In this document: positions 24,581 through 34,941 of the stretch, one piece after another
Position numbering within the stretch: the stretch's first letter is position 1
Layout: every line of letters begins with the position of its first letter
Assembly (NCBI GenBank): GCA_900163555.1
Contig: FUHX01000013.1
Coordinates: 1-64,000, forward strand
Direction: 5' to 3'
DNA length: 64,000 nucleotides
From: Actinomycetales bacterium JB111
GTDB taxonomy: Bacteria; Actinomycetota; Actinomycetes; Actinomycetales; Actinomycetaceae
Notes under the pieces: model-generated
Seen by the model: the letters and a program-made list of their open reading frames with translations, nothing else
Database searches by the model: none
Told to the model about the DNA's origin: nothing
Position numbers and translations under genes: made by a program

Positions 24581-25891
24581 CTAGGCCGGGGCCTGGTCGG
24601 CGTCGACTGGGCTGCCGGCGTCGGCGGGGTCTCCCGCGTCCGCGTAGGCGGGCGGCATCGGCGCCGGTGGCCGGTCAGACTCGCCGACGACGGGGCCGTA
24701 CAGCCAGTCGACGAGCGAGTAGTCGTCGACCTCGCGGCTGGAGAAGATGTGGTCGCGCAGCAGCATCGGCGCGCCCTCCTCGACGTGCCAGATGTCGCCC
24801 CACATGCGGCCGACCGTCTGGGTGGCCGCGGCCGCCTCGACGCGGTCGGCCTCGTACGCCTCGAGGGCCCGGGCGATCGCGTCGCCGGTCCACTCGCCGT
24901 CGATGGCGGACAGGTGCGTCGTGAGCGCGGCGCCGTCGAGCAGCGACTGGCCCGCGCCCTGGGCGAGGTACTGCAGCATGGCGTGCGCGGCGTCGCCGAG
25001 GAGCGTGATGCGCCGGTCGGTCCACGTGCGGATGGGCTCGCGGTCGGACATCGGCCAGCGGTTGATGCGGCCGAGCGCGGGGATCGCCTCGACGACCGGC
25101 TCGCACATGTCCGCGTACGTGGCGTCGAGCTCCTCGGGCGTCCCCCAGTCCTCCTTGCCCTCGAGGAACTCCTTGCTGCGGAAGACGGCGACCTGGTTGT
25201 ACAGTTCGCCCGCGCGCACGGGGTACTGCACGAGGTGCAGGCCAGGGCCGAACCAGACGTTGACGTCGTCGAGCGCGAGGTGCGCGGGCGTGTTCTCCAG
25301 CGGGACGGCGCCGCGGTAGGCGACGTACCCGGACGGCACCGTCTCGTCGGTGACGATCTCGCCACGGACGATCGAGCGCAGGCCGTCGGCGCCGACCAGC
25401 AGGTCGCCGGTGAAGACGCGGCCGTCGGTCGTGATCGCGCTGGCGCCGTCCTGGTCCTGCTCGACCCGCTCCACGCCCGCGTTGGTCAGCAGCGTGACGG
25501 TGTCGAGCGCGCGGGCCGCGTCCACGAGCGCGTGGTGCAGGTCGCTGCGGTGCAGCACGATGTACGGCCCGCCGTAGCGCTCCTTCGCGTCGGCCAGGTC
25601 GAGGTGCGTGAGCTCCGCGCCGGTCTTGGCGTTGCGGAACACGAGCCGGTTCGGCACGACCGACAGCGGAAGGATCTGCTCGAGCACACCCACCTCGTCG
25701 AGCATGCGGGTGATGTTCGGGGCCAGCTGGAGGCCCGCGCCCACCTCGCCGAACTCCGGCGCCGACTCGAGGACGGTCACCCTGATGCCGGCCCGGCCGA
25801 GCATGAGGGCGGCACTGATGCCGCCGATCCCACCCCCGACGACGACCACCTGGCTGCGGGACTCGTCCTTCAGCTCGTTCTGCGTACTCAC
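24581..25891 (-). CDS. 3-Hydroxybenzoate 6-hydroxylase (FAD monooxygenase)
   Basis: Flavoprotein aromatic hydroxylase, 436 residues, expected to convert 3-hydroxybenzoate to gentisate with NADH and oxygen. Motifs: VVVVGGGIGGISAALML (about 15-31) for FAD, LVGADGLRSIVRG as the DG motif, and LLGDAAHAMLQYLAQGAGQ as the GD motif. The C-terminus is a short Pro/Ala/Asp tail. The GTG at 25891 is chosen because GGAGG lies 6 nt upstream; a GTG at 25903 would add four residues without a ribosome site. It heads the gentisate operon, divergent from an IclR regulator. Salicylate 5-hydroxylation is less likely for this single-component type. Confidence 0.85.
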   Translation of the reverse strand: MSTQNELKDESRSQVVVVGGGIGGISAALMLGRAGIRVTVLESAPEFGEVGAGLQLAPNITRMLDEVGVLEQILPLSVVPNRLVFRNAKTGAELTHLDLADAKERYGGPYIVLHRSDLHHALVDAARALDTVTLLTNAGVERVEQDQDGASAITTDGRVFTGDLLVGADGLRSIVRGEIVTDETVPSGYVAYRGAVPLENTPAHLALDDVNVWFGPGLHLVQYPVRAGELYNQVAVFRSKEFLEGKEDWGTPEELDATYADMCEPVVEAIPALGRINRWPMSDREPIRTWTDRRITLLGDAAHAMLQYLAQGAGQSLLDGAALTTHLSAIDGEWTGDAIARALEAYEADRVEAAAATQTVGRMWGDIWHVEEGAPMLLRDHIFSSREVDDYSLVDWLYGPVVGESDRPPAPMPPAYADAGDPADAGSPVDADQAPA

Positions 25892-25943
25892 GCTCGCCTC
25901 CACGTCGAAGCCACCCGTCCTGCCCAGGGACGGAGAGTGAAAT

Positions 25944-25960
25944 GTCGACCCATCGTCGAC
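25944..25960. promoter_or_regulatory. Candidate IclR operator, GTCGAC repeat
   Basis: Two GTCGAC palindromes separated by 5 bp lie just downstream of the predicted start point of the gentisate operon, where a bound repressor would block transcription. The adjacent divergent IclR gene is the natural candidate regulator. This is inferred from position only. Confidence 0.35.
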
Positions 25961-25968
25961 CCTCGCCG

Positions 25969-25998
25969 ACTGTATCGAGTGAATTCCATTAGTCGCAA
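25969..25998 (-). promoter_or_regulatory. Promoter of the gentisate operon
   Basis: On the minus strand TTGCGA (25998-25993) and TACAGT (25974-25969) are separated by 18 bp, giving a sigma-A-like promoter with a leader of about 70 nt before the GTG at 25891. Confidence 0.6.
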
Positions 25999-26006
25999 GA
26001 GTCCGG

Positions 26007-26012
26007 TACGGT
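26007..26012 (+). promoter_or_regulatory. -10 hexamer TACGGT, leaderless IclR gene
   Basis: TACGGT, six bases (cattcc), then the ATG at 26019. The box overlaps the upstream flank of the divergent gentisate promoter, so the two promoters share regulatory DNA. Confidence 0.55.
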
Positions 26013-26018
26013 CATTCC

Positions 26019-26999
26019 ATGCAGCGGAAGAGACGATCGGACGGCTCCCCCACTCTCTACCGGCGCACCGTGCCCGGCACGACCGCCGGAAGCGCGCCCG
26101 CGCCCGACGGTGCGGCGTCGCCCGACGGTGCGGCGTCGCCCGGCGCGTCGGCGTCCGGCCCCGGAGTGGCGCCGGCCGCCGCGCCGGGCACCCCGTCGTC
26201 CGCCGAGCTCTCGGCCTCGCCGGGCGCGACGGCGGTCGGGGTGGGCCCCGTCGTCGAGTCCGTCGACCGGGCGCTCCGCCTGCTCACCGTCCTCGGCTCG
26301 GGCGGGCCCCGCGGCGTCACGGACCTCGCCCGGCAGATCGAGGTGGCCCCCTCGACCGCACACCGGCTACTGTCCACGCTCGCCGTCCGCGGCTACGCGG
26401 TGCAGCTCGCGGACCGGCGGTACGACGCCGGCCCCGCCCTCCTCGCCCCCGGCGCCAACCGGTACGGCGGCTCCGTCACCGAGGTCGTCCGGCCCTACCT
26501 CGAGCAGCTGTTCGCCGAGTGCGGGGAGACCTGCCACCTGCTCGTCCGGATCGGGCACGGCGGCGGCGACGTGCTCTTCGCCGACGGGCTCGAGTCCGAG
26601 CAGGGGCTGCGGGTCGGCTCGCGCACGGGCATGACGATGCCGGCCTGGACCACCTCCGGCGGCAAGGCGATGCTGTCCGAGCTGGACGCCCTCGCCGCCG
26701 AGCAGCTCGCCCTCGGCGGCACCGACGGGGCCGACGCCGCGCCCGCACGCAAGCGGTCCGCCGCGTTCGCGACCGAGTACGCGGAGATCCGGCGCCTCGG
26801 CTACGGCGTCAACGAGAACGAGTCGGAGCGCGGGGTGACCGCCGTCGGGGTGTCGCTCGGCATCATCTCCGGCCGCCACGTGGCGCTCACCGTCTCGCTG
26901 CCGAGCGTGCGCGTGACCCCGGCGCTCCTGCGGTCCGTCGCGGCGAGCGCCGTGGACGTGGCCGCGCGCGCCCGGGCCGCGCTCACCAACGCCGACTGA
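26019..26999 (+). CDS. IclR-family transcriptional regulator of gentisate operon
   Basis: A 326-residue IclR regulator. The winged helix spans about 77-135 (VESVDRALRLLTVLG, VTDLARQIEVAPSTAHRLLSTL) and the ligand-binding domain about 150-320 (RTGMTMPAWTTSGGKAML, GYGVNENESERGVTAVGVSL). Family members are usually near 250 residues; this one has about 75 extra N-terminal residues rich in Ala/Pro/Ser/Gly, including a duplicated PDGAAS unit (18-bp direct repeat near 26103-26138). The leaderless-type ATG at 26019 supports the long form, yet a start further in cannot be excluded. It is divergent from the 3-hydroxybenzoate/gentisate operon and is the likely pathway-specific regulator responding to the aromatic acid. 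Confidence 0.85.
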   Translation: MQRKRRSDGSPTLYRRTVPGTTAGSAPAPDGAASPDGAASPGASASGPGVAPAAAPGTPSSAELSASPGATAVGVGPVVESVDRALRLLTVLGSGGPRGVTDLARQIEVAPSTAHRLLSTLAVRGYAVQLADRRYDAGPALLAPGANRYGGSVTEVVRPYLEQLFAECGETCHLLVRIGHGGGDVLFADGLESEQGLRVGSRTGMTMPAWTTSGGKAMLSELDALAAEQLALGGTDGADAAPARKRSAAFATEYAEIRRLGYGVNENESERGVTAVGVSLGIISGRHVALTVSLPSVRVTPALLRSVAASAVDVAARARAALTNAD

Positions 27000-27070
27000 G
27001 CCGGGCAGACGGACACCGCTCCCCATCCGGCACTCTTGGCTGCCGGCCGGCCCGCTGGCACTCTTTCGCC

Positions 27071-27850
27071 ATGAAGGCCAGCCCCCGCCGCCGCACCGTC
27101 GCGTCCGCCGCCCCCGTCGCCGTCCTCGCCGCCTTCTCCCTCGCCGCATGCGCGGGAGGAGAGACCCCCTTGCCCGGTGGGACCGAGGCCTCCCCCGGCG
27201 CCGACATCGAGATCCCGTCCCCGGACTCGGACACCGGCGACGGCGTCACCCGCGCGACCACCGCCGACGGCCTGAGCATGACCGTCACCCTCGACACGGA
27301 CGGGGCGGTCGCCGACCCGGCGGTCACGCGGCTCGCCGGCACCTACGAGGTCACCAACACCGGGTCGCAGGACATGCTCCTCATCCGCGGCATCGGCACG
27401 GCGAACCCGACCGAGGCCGACCTCGCTGCGGACCCCGCGTCCCTGCCCTCCGCCGTCGAGCTCGAGGGCGGCGTCGCCTGGCTGACCAGCCGCTCGGTTC
27501 TCGCCACGCACTTCGAGGGGTTCAACGCGCGCGGCATCGTGCTCGCCCCGGGCGAGACCTATGTCGGCACGTCGTTCGCCGACATGCCGCTCGCGCTCCC
27601 GGACGGCGCCGACGCTCCCACCGCCTGGGGCGTCTGCATCGAGTACGGGACCGCGGCGGACGGCGGCGCGACGACGACCGGGCGCGGCCGCGACCTCGGC
27701 ACCGTGCCGAGCGCGGACGGCTCGGGCAGCCTCCCGCTCGTCCTGCTCGACATCGTGCCCACGGACTCCATCACCGACAGCGCGCCGCCGATCACCACGC
27801 TGTGCTCGCCGACCGTGCAGGGCCTCCCCTCCCAGGCCCTCGGCTCGTAG
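27071..27850 (+). CDS. Predicted lipoprotein of unknown function
   Basis: A 259-residue exported protein. It has a basic N-terminus (MKASPRRR), a hydrophobic core and a lipobox LAACAG with the lipidated Cys near residue 28. The mature part is Asp/Thr/Gly-rich at first, then beta-rich with YEVTNTGSQDMLL and FNARGIVLAPGETYVG, suggesting an Ig-like or related beta domain. I do not recognise a family. No ribosome binding site is clear; CACTCT six bases before the ATG is a near match to the leaderless -10 pattern of this window. It ends at a strong terminator shared with groEL. Confidence 0.75.
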   Translation: MKASPRRRTVASAAPVAVLAAFSLAACAGGETPLPGGTEASPGADIEIPSPDSDTGDGVTRATTADGLSMTVTLDTDGAVADPAVTRLAGTYEVTNTGSQDMLLIRGIGTANPTEADLAADPASLPSAVELEGGVAWLTSRSVLATHFEGFNARGIVLAPGETYVGTSFADMPLALPDGADAPTAWGVCIEYGTAADGGATTTGRGRDLGTVPSADGSGSLPLVLLDIVPTDSITDSAPPITTLCSPTVQGLPSQALGS

Positions 27851-27891
27851 GCGATCTCCGGCCGAAGCCGACCGGCCCGGACACACGACGA

Positions 27892-27926
27892 CGCGGGGCC
27901 GTCCTCGTCATGAGGACGGCCCCGCG
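27892..27926. terminator. Terminator between the lipoprotein gene and groEL
   Basis: Fifteen-base perfect arms around the loop gtcat lie between the convergent lipoprotein gene and groEL. Bidirectional use is likely. Confidence 0.75.
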
Positions 27927-27999
27927 CCGTGGTGTCTGAGCGATCGGTCCCGTCTCCCGGCGGCGTGCCGCCGTCGTCAGGAACCTCTCACCGGGTGGA

Positions 28000-31517
<3,518 letters not shown>

Positions 31518-31534
31518 GCGCCCGCACGCCAGGA

Positions 31535-31584
31535 CGCCCCGACCCGGTCGGGAGAACCGCGGTTCTCCTCCCCGGATCGGGGCG
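31535..31584. terminator. Imperfect 50-bp hairpin between convergent genes
   Basis: Outer arms cgccccga/tcggggcg enclose a perfect central palindrome (31551-31568, GGAGAACCG and its complement). It lies between the GH15-like gene and the DUF5302 gene and likely terminates both. Confidence 0.6.
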
Positions 31585-31611
31585 CCCCGATGAGGTCGAT
31601 GCGACGGCCGC

Positions 31612-31791
31612 TCAGCCGGACTTCCTCCGGAAGGTCCGCTTGAGGTCGGGTGCGGCGACGTCGTGGGCCTTGCCCTCGCCGTGCCCCCCGTCCCCGTGCG
31701 CCGCCTTCTCGCGGTCGTTCTTCCGGTCGAGGGCCGCGCGCATCTTGGCCTTCACGTCCTCCTGGGACGTGGGTGAGCCGTTGTCGTTCAA
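31612..31791 (-). CDS. DUF5302 family small protein
   Basis: A 59-residue basic, hydrophilic protein. It is recognised by the family hallmarks DVKAKMRAALDRK in the first third and the C-terminal TFRRKSG. Function is unknown; members are small cytosolic proteins of actinobacteria. The start is a TTG at 31791, with GGGAGG five bases before it and no in-frame ATG or GTG in a better place. The TTG start and short length make it easy to miss in automatic calling. It is flanked by a terminator hairpin on its 3' side. Confidence 0.8.
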   Translation of the reverse strand: MNDNGSPTSQEDVKAKMRAALDRKNDREKAAHGDGGHGEGKAHDVAAPDLKRTFRRKSG

Positions 31792-31901
31792 TGCGCCTCC
31801 CTTCCATCTCGTGGGCGTCCGCCTCTCGGCGCCGGGAGTGCCATCGTGTCGGGTTTCACCGCGGCGCGCCAGCGATTAAGCCGGGCGGCCGCGCGGGGGC
31901 A

Positions 31902-32552
31902 CTACTCCTGGAAGTCGGCCCGGAGGACCACGACGATGTCGCCCTGGCCGACCATCTCGGCGTTCAGCTCGACGACCTCGATGCCGAGGTCCGAGGCGGC
32001 CTGCGCGGCGGAGGCCTCCATCGCGGGGTCGGCGTAGTACACGGTGCTGACCTCGGGCGGCCCACCGGCGATGTTGCCGGCCTCGACAGTCGTCCAGCCG
32101 GCCGCGGCGAGCGTATCGGAGGTGCGCCCGGCGATCCCCGCCACCCCGGCACCGTTGAGCACGGTGACGTTGGCGTCGAGGTCGACCTCGCCGGCCGGCC
32201 CGTCGGACTCCGTGCCGTCCCCGCCGTCCGTCCCGTCCCCGCCGTCGGTCCCGTCTCCGCCGTCCGTGCCGTCGCTCGGCGTCTCGGCCCCGTCCGTCGC
32301 GGTCTCGTCCGGCAGGTCCGTGAAGGTCTCGGTCGGCGTCGGCCCGTCCGTGGTGGGCTCCTCGTCGTCCCCGCCCCCGACCAGGAGGGCGATGACCCAC
32401 ACCGCGATCACGAGGAGCGCGAGAATGGCGATGAGGGGAAGCAGCGAGGCGCGTCGGGCACGCTGGCGGTGGGAGCCCTGCGCGGTCCGGCCGCGCGCGG
32501 CGGCGTCGAACTCGTCCTCGGGGTACTGGTCGGGTGCGCTCACCTGGGTCAC
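31902..32552 (-). CDS. LytR C-terminal-domain membrane protein
   Basis: A 216-residue protein with a cytoplasmic N-terminus (YPEDEFDAAARGR, then a basic patch), one transmembrane helix at about 37-60, an acidic Thr/Gly/Asp linker containing three GGDGTD repeats, and a C-terminal LytR_C domain (VTVLNGAGVAGIAGRTSDTL, VVYYADP-like strand, GIEVVEL). Such domains occur in cell-envelope proteins related to wall-polymer ligases, without the catalytic LCP part. The start is uncertain: GTG at 32552, or GTG at 32543 that lies 7 nt after TAGCGT. It is downstream of the DUF3263 gene on the same strand with a 36-bp gap. Confidence 0.8.
   Translation of the reverse strand: MTQVSAPDQYPEDEFDAAARGRTAQGSHRQRARRASLLPLIAILALLVIAVWVIALLVGGGDDEEPTTDGPTPTETFTDLPDETATDGAETPSDGTDGGDGTDGGDGTDGGDGTESDGPAGEVDLDANVTVLNGAGVAGIAGRTSDTLAAAGWTTVEAGNIAGGPPEVSTVYYADPAMEASAAQAASDLGIEVVELNAEMVGQGDIVVVLRADFQE
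32215..32268. repeat. 3 x 18-bp tandem repeat in the LytR_C gene
   Basis: Three units based on ccgtccccgccgtccgtc encode the GGDGTD repeats of the periplasmic-side linker. The period keeps the frame. Confidence 0.85.
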
Positions 32553-32588
32553 GCTACCGTTTCGCGCGCGCGGAGCCGCGGAGGCTGA

Positions 32589-32885
32589 TCAGGGAAGCTG
32601 CAGGCGGCGGACGCTGCGCTCGCGGTGGCGCTCGGACCGCAGCCGGCGCAGCCGCTTGATGAGCATCGGGTCGTGCGCGAGCGCGGCCTCGGAGTCGAGG
32701 AGCTGATTGAGGATCTGGTAGTACCGCGTGCCGCTCATACCGAGCTTCTCGCGGATGGCCGTCTCCTTGACGCCGGAGTATCGCCACCAACGGCGCTCGA
32801 CGTCGAGGACACCCTCCTCGACGTCCGTGAGCTCGAGGTTCGCGGACGAACCGGAGTTCAGGGCCTCGGGCGATGCTGCGGTCAT
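32589..32885 (-). CDS. DUF3263 family protein
   Basis: A 98-residue protein of the actinobacterial DUF3263 family. It shows LDVERRWWRYSGVKETAIREKLGMSGTRYYQILNQLL-type sequence, that is, a helix-turn-helix-like region with WWRY and TRYYQILN as conserved parts, and an Arg-rich C-terminus (RRLRRLRSERHRER). A DNA-binding role is plausible but unproven. The ATG at 32885 has GAGGAG six bases upstream; an in-frame ATG at 32909 lacks such a site. It is divergent from ung, and upstream of the LytR_C gene. This order (DUF3263 and LytR_C) is common in actinobacteria. Confidence 0.85.
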   Translation of the reverse strand: MTAASPEALNSGSSANLELTDVEEGVLDVERRWWRYSGVKETAIREKLGMSGTRYYQILNQLLDSEAALAHDPMLIKRLRRLRSERHRERSVRRLQLP

Positions 32886-32982
32886 CTCACGCTCCTCGTC
32901 TGCCGTCATCGGGGCCGGCGCACGCCGACGGCCCCTAGCATACGGCCGAACTACAGCCGTGTCATTCGCGACGCGGCGTGGC

Positions 32983-32988
32983 TAACCT
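32983..32988 (+). promoter_or_regulatory. -10 hexamer TAACCT, leaderless ung
   Basis: TAACCT, six bases (gacgcc), then the ATG at 32995. This is the same hexamer and spacing as at the NYN gene and the Ser/Thr kinase gene. Confidence 0.6.
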
Positions 32989-32994
32989 GACGCC

Positions 32995-33669
32995 ATGGCC
33001 GCGCAACCCCTGACGGAACTGATGGAGCCCGGGTGGGCGCGGGCGATGGCTCCTGTCGCCGATCAGATCGCCGACATGGGCACCGCCCTGCGCGCCGAGC
33101 TCGCCGCCGGTCGCACCTACCTCCCCGCCGCCGAGAACGTGCTGCGCGCGTTCACCTACCCGCTGGACGCGGTCCGGGTGCTCGTCGTCGGACAGGACCC
33201 CTACCCCACGCCCGGAAACGCGGTCGGCCTCAGCTTCTCGGTCGCCCCCGACGTCGCGATCCCCGCGAGCCTGCGGAACATGTTCACCGAGCTCGTGGAC
33301 GACCTCGGCGTCCCTGCGCCCACGACCGGCGACCTCACCCCGTGGGCCGAACAGGGCGTCATGCTGCTCAACCGGGTGCTCACGGTCCGTCCCGGGGCGG
33401 CCGGCTCGCACCGCGGCATGGGTTGGGAGGCGGTCACCGAGCACGCGATCCGCACGCTCGTCCAGCGCGGCGGCCCGCTCGTGGCGATCCTGTGGGGCCG
33501 CCAGGCCGGCACCCTCTCCCCGCTCCTCGGCCCGACGCCGCAGATCGCCTCCGCGCATCCCTCGCCGCTGTCGGCGTACCGGGGGTTCTTCGGGTCGCGG
33601 CCCTACTCGCGGACGAACGAGCTGCTCGAGGCAGCCGGCGGCGACCCCGTCGACTGGCGCCTGCCCTGA
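32995..33669 (+). CDS. ung: Uracil-DNA glycosylase, family 1
   Basis: Removes uracil from DNA, the first step of base excision repair. The 224-residue protein has the water-activating loop [20 protein letters not shown] (about 62-81, with the catalytic Asp), [11 protein letters not shown] for uracil recognition, and the DNA-intercalating loop [18 protein letters not shown] with its His. The PYPTPG variant of the usual PYHGPG is frequent in actinobacteria. Length is normal. The start is fixed by the leaderless -10 box. Confidence 0.95.
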   Translation: MAAQPLTELMEPGWARAMAPVADQIADMGTALRAELAAGRTYLPAAENVLRAFTYPLDAVRVLVVGQDPYPTPGNAVGLSFSVAPDVAIPASLRNMFTELVDDLGVPAPTTGDLTPWAEQGVMLLNRVLTVRPGAAGSHRGMGWEAVTEHAIRTLVQRGGPLVAILWGRQAGTLSPLLGPTPQIASAHPSPLSAYRGFFGSRPYSRTNELLEAAGGDPVDWRLP

Positions 33670-33725
33670 CCCGCCCGACGGCCGCGACGTCGGAATCAGG
33701 GGCGCGAGGTCGGATCAGCAGATGG

Positions 33726-33798
33726 AGCCGACTGCGGGACTCGAACCCGCGACCGTCCGCTTACAAGGCGGGAGCTCTACCAGCTGAGCTAAGTCGGC
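33726..33798 (-). tRNA. tRNA-Thr (TGT)
   Basis: A 73-nt cloverleaf on the minus strand: acceptor GCCGACT/AGTCGGC, D arm GCTC/GAGC, anticodon loop CTTGTAA with anticodon TGT, T loop TTCGAGT between GCGGG and CCCGC. CCA is encoded (33723-33725). It stands alone between ung and the DsbA-like gene. Confidence 0.95.
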
Positions 33799-33874
33799 GT
33801 CGGGCCTGAAGCCCGCAGACGAGCGTACTAGGCGGGACGACGCCCCACGACGCGGGACGACGTGCCCCGACGAC

Positions 33875-33908
33875 GAGGCGGGGCCGGCCGTCCGGCCGAC
33901 CCCGCCTC
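33875..33908. terminator. Terminator after the DsbA-like gene
   Basis: Fifteen-base arms with one G-U type mismatch around gtcc, 13 bp past the stop of the minus-strand thioredoxin-fold gene. Confidence 0.65.
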
Positions 33909-33920
33909 GATCCCGGTGCG

Positions 33921-34808
33921 TCAGCCCTCGGAGGAGGTCTCCGCGCCCTGCGAGGCGGACTCCTCCGACGGGCTCTCGGCGCCGTCGGTGGAGGTCTCGG
34001 TGCGGGCCTCACCCGTGATGCGCTCCCAGAGGGCGCCCGGGGTGTAGCGGTCCTCGACCCACTCCTCGTCGTCGATGACGATCGTCGGGGTGCCGCTGAT
34101 GCCGTCGGACGCGGCCTGGTTCGTCACCGCGTCGACGAGCTCCTGGTACTCGTGGTCCTCCAGCTGGCCGGCGACGTCCTCCGGGACGCCGATGCCGACG
34201 AGGGTGTCGATGATCTGCTGGTCGGTCGGCTGCTGGCCGGTCGACTGGATCTCCTCGAGGTTGTCCGTCCACAGCGAGAACAGGGCGGTGTTGGCCTGGA
34301 GCACGAGCTCGGGGGCGCCGTCGGCGACGATGTACAGGCCCTCGATCGCGCGGCTGGCGTAGCCGGAGAAGTCGCCGCTGCTGTCGAGGAAGGCGATCGG
34401 CCGCATGTTGTACTGCACGGTGCCGTCGAGAGTGAGCTCGTTGAGGTCGGCGCCGTTGGCCTCCTCGAAGTCCGCGCAGTAGTGGCAGGTGAAGTCGGCG
34501 TAGACCTCGACGCGCGTGGCGCCGTCCGTGGCCGACCCGGCCGCGCCGTCGGTGCCCACGTTGATCGAGCCGTCGGACTCGACGTTCTCGGGCATCGGGC
34601 CGTCGTACTCGTCCATCGGGGACTTCGTGCCCTGGTAGACGATGTACCCGATCACGCCGACGACGAGGGCGACACCGGCCACGATCGCGGCGATCGTGAG
34701 GATCTTGTTGCGGCGGGCCCGCCGCTCCTGCTCCAGCTTGAGCTGTCGCGCGCGCTCGCGAGCGGCCTCTCGACGCTGAGCCGCGGTCTGGCGGTCCTTG
34801 TTGGCCAT
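33921..34808 (-). CDS. Membrane-anchored DsbA-like thioredoxin-fold protein
   Basis: A 295-residue thiol-disulfide oxidoreductase of the DsbA/Thioredoxin_4 type, expected to form disulfides in exported proteins. It has a highly charged N-terminus (RREAARERARQLKLEQERRA, cytoplasmic), one helix (ILTIAAIVAGVALVVGVIGYIV, about 36-57, slightly split), the active site ADFTCHYCADFEE with a CxxC of sequence CHYC near residue 110, and the cis-Pro loop GISGTPTIVID near residue 245. The C-terminus is a Ser/Glu tail. GGAGG precedes the ATG at 34808, and TAGTCT further upstream is a likely -10 box. No vitamin K epoxide reductase partner gene is adjacent. Confidence 0.85.
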   Translation of the reverse strand: MANKDRQTAAQRREAARERARQLKLEQERRARRNKILTIAAIVAGVALVVGVIGYIVYQGTKSPMDEYDGPMPENVESDGSINVGTDGAAGSATDGATRVEVYADFTCHYCADFEEANGADLNELTLDGTVQYNMRPIAFLDSSGDFSGYASRAIEGLYIVADGAPELVLQANTALFSLWTDNLEEIQSTGQQPTDQQIIDTLVGIGVPEDVAGQLEDHEYQELVDAVTNQAASDGISGTPTIVIDDEEWVEDRYTPGALWERITGEARTETSTDGAESPSEESASQGAETSSEG

Positions 34809-34941
34809 GGGTGTCGTCCTCCGGGAGTACTCGGCACTCCCGCCCAGGGAGCCGCGCCTCAGACTACGTGGAGCCCCTGTGCCGCTGGGATCGCCCCGGT
34901 TCCGGCGGACACGAACCGTGGCGCTTCTCTCACGATTCCGG

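Noticed and set aside
24530-26900. Very long plus-strand open frame through the gentisate hydroxylase and IclR genes
   Set aside because: Only its last 259 codons (27071-27850), starting at a signal peptide, look like a protein. The rest is the complement of the hydroxylase and out of frame with IclR.
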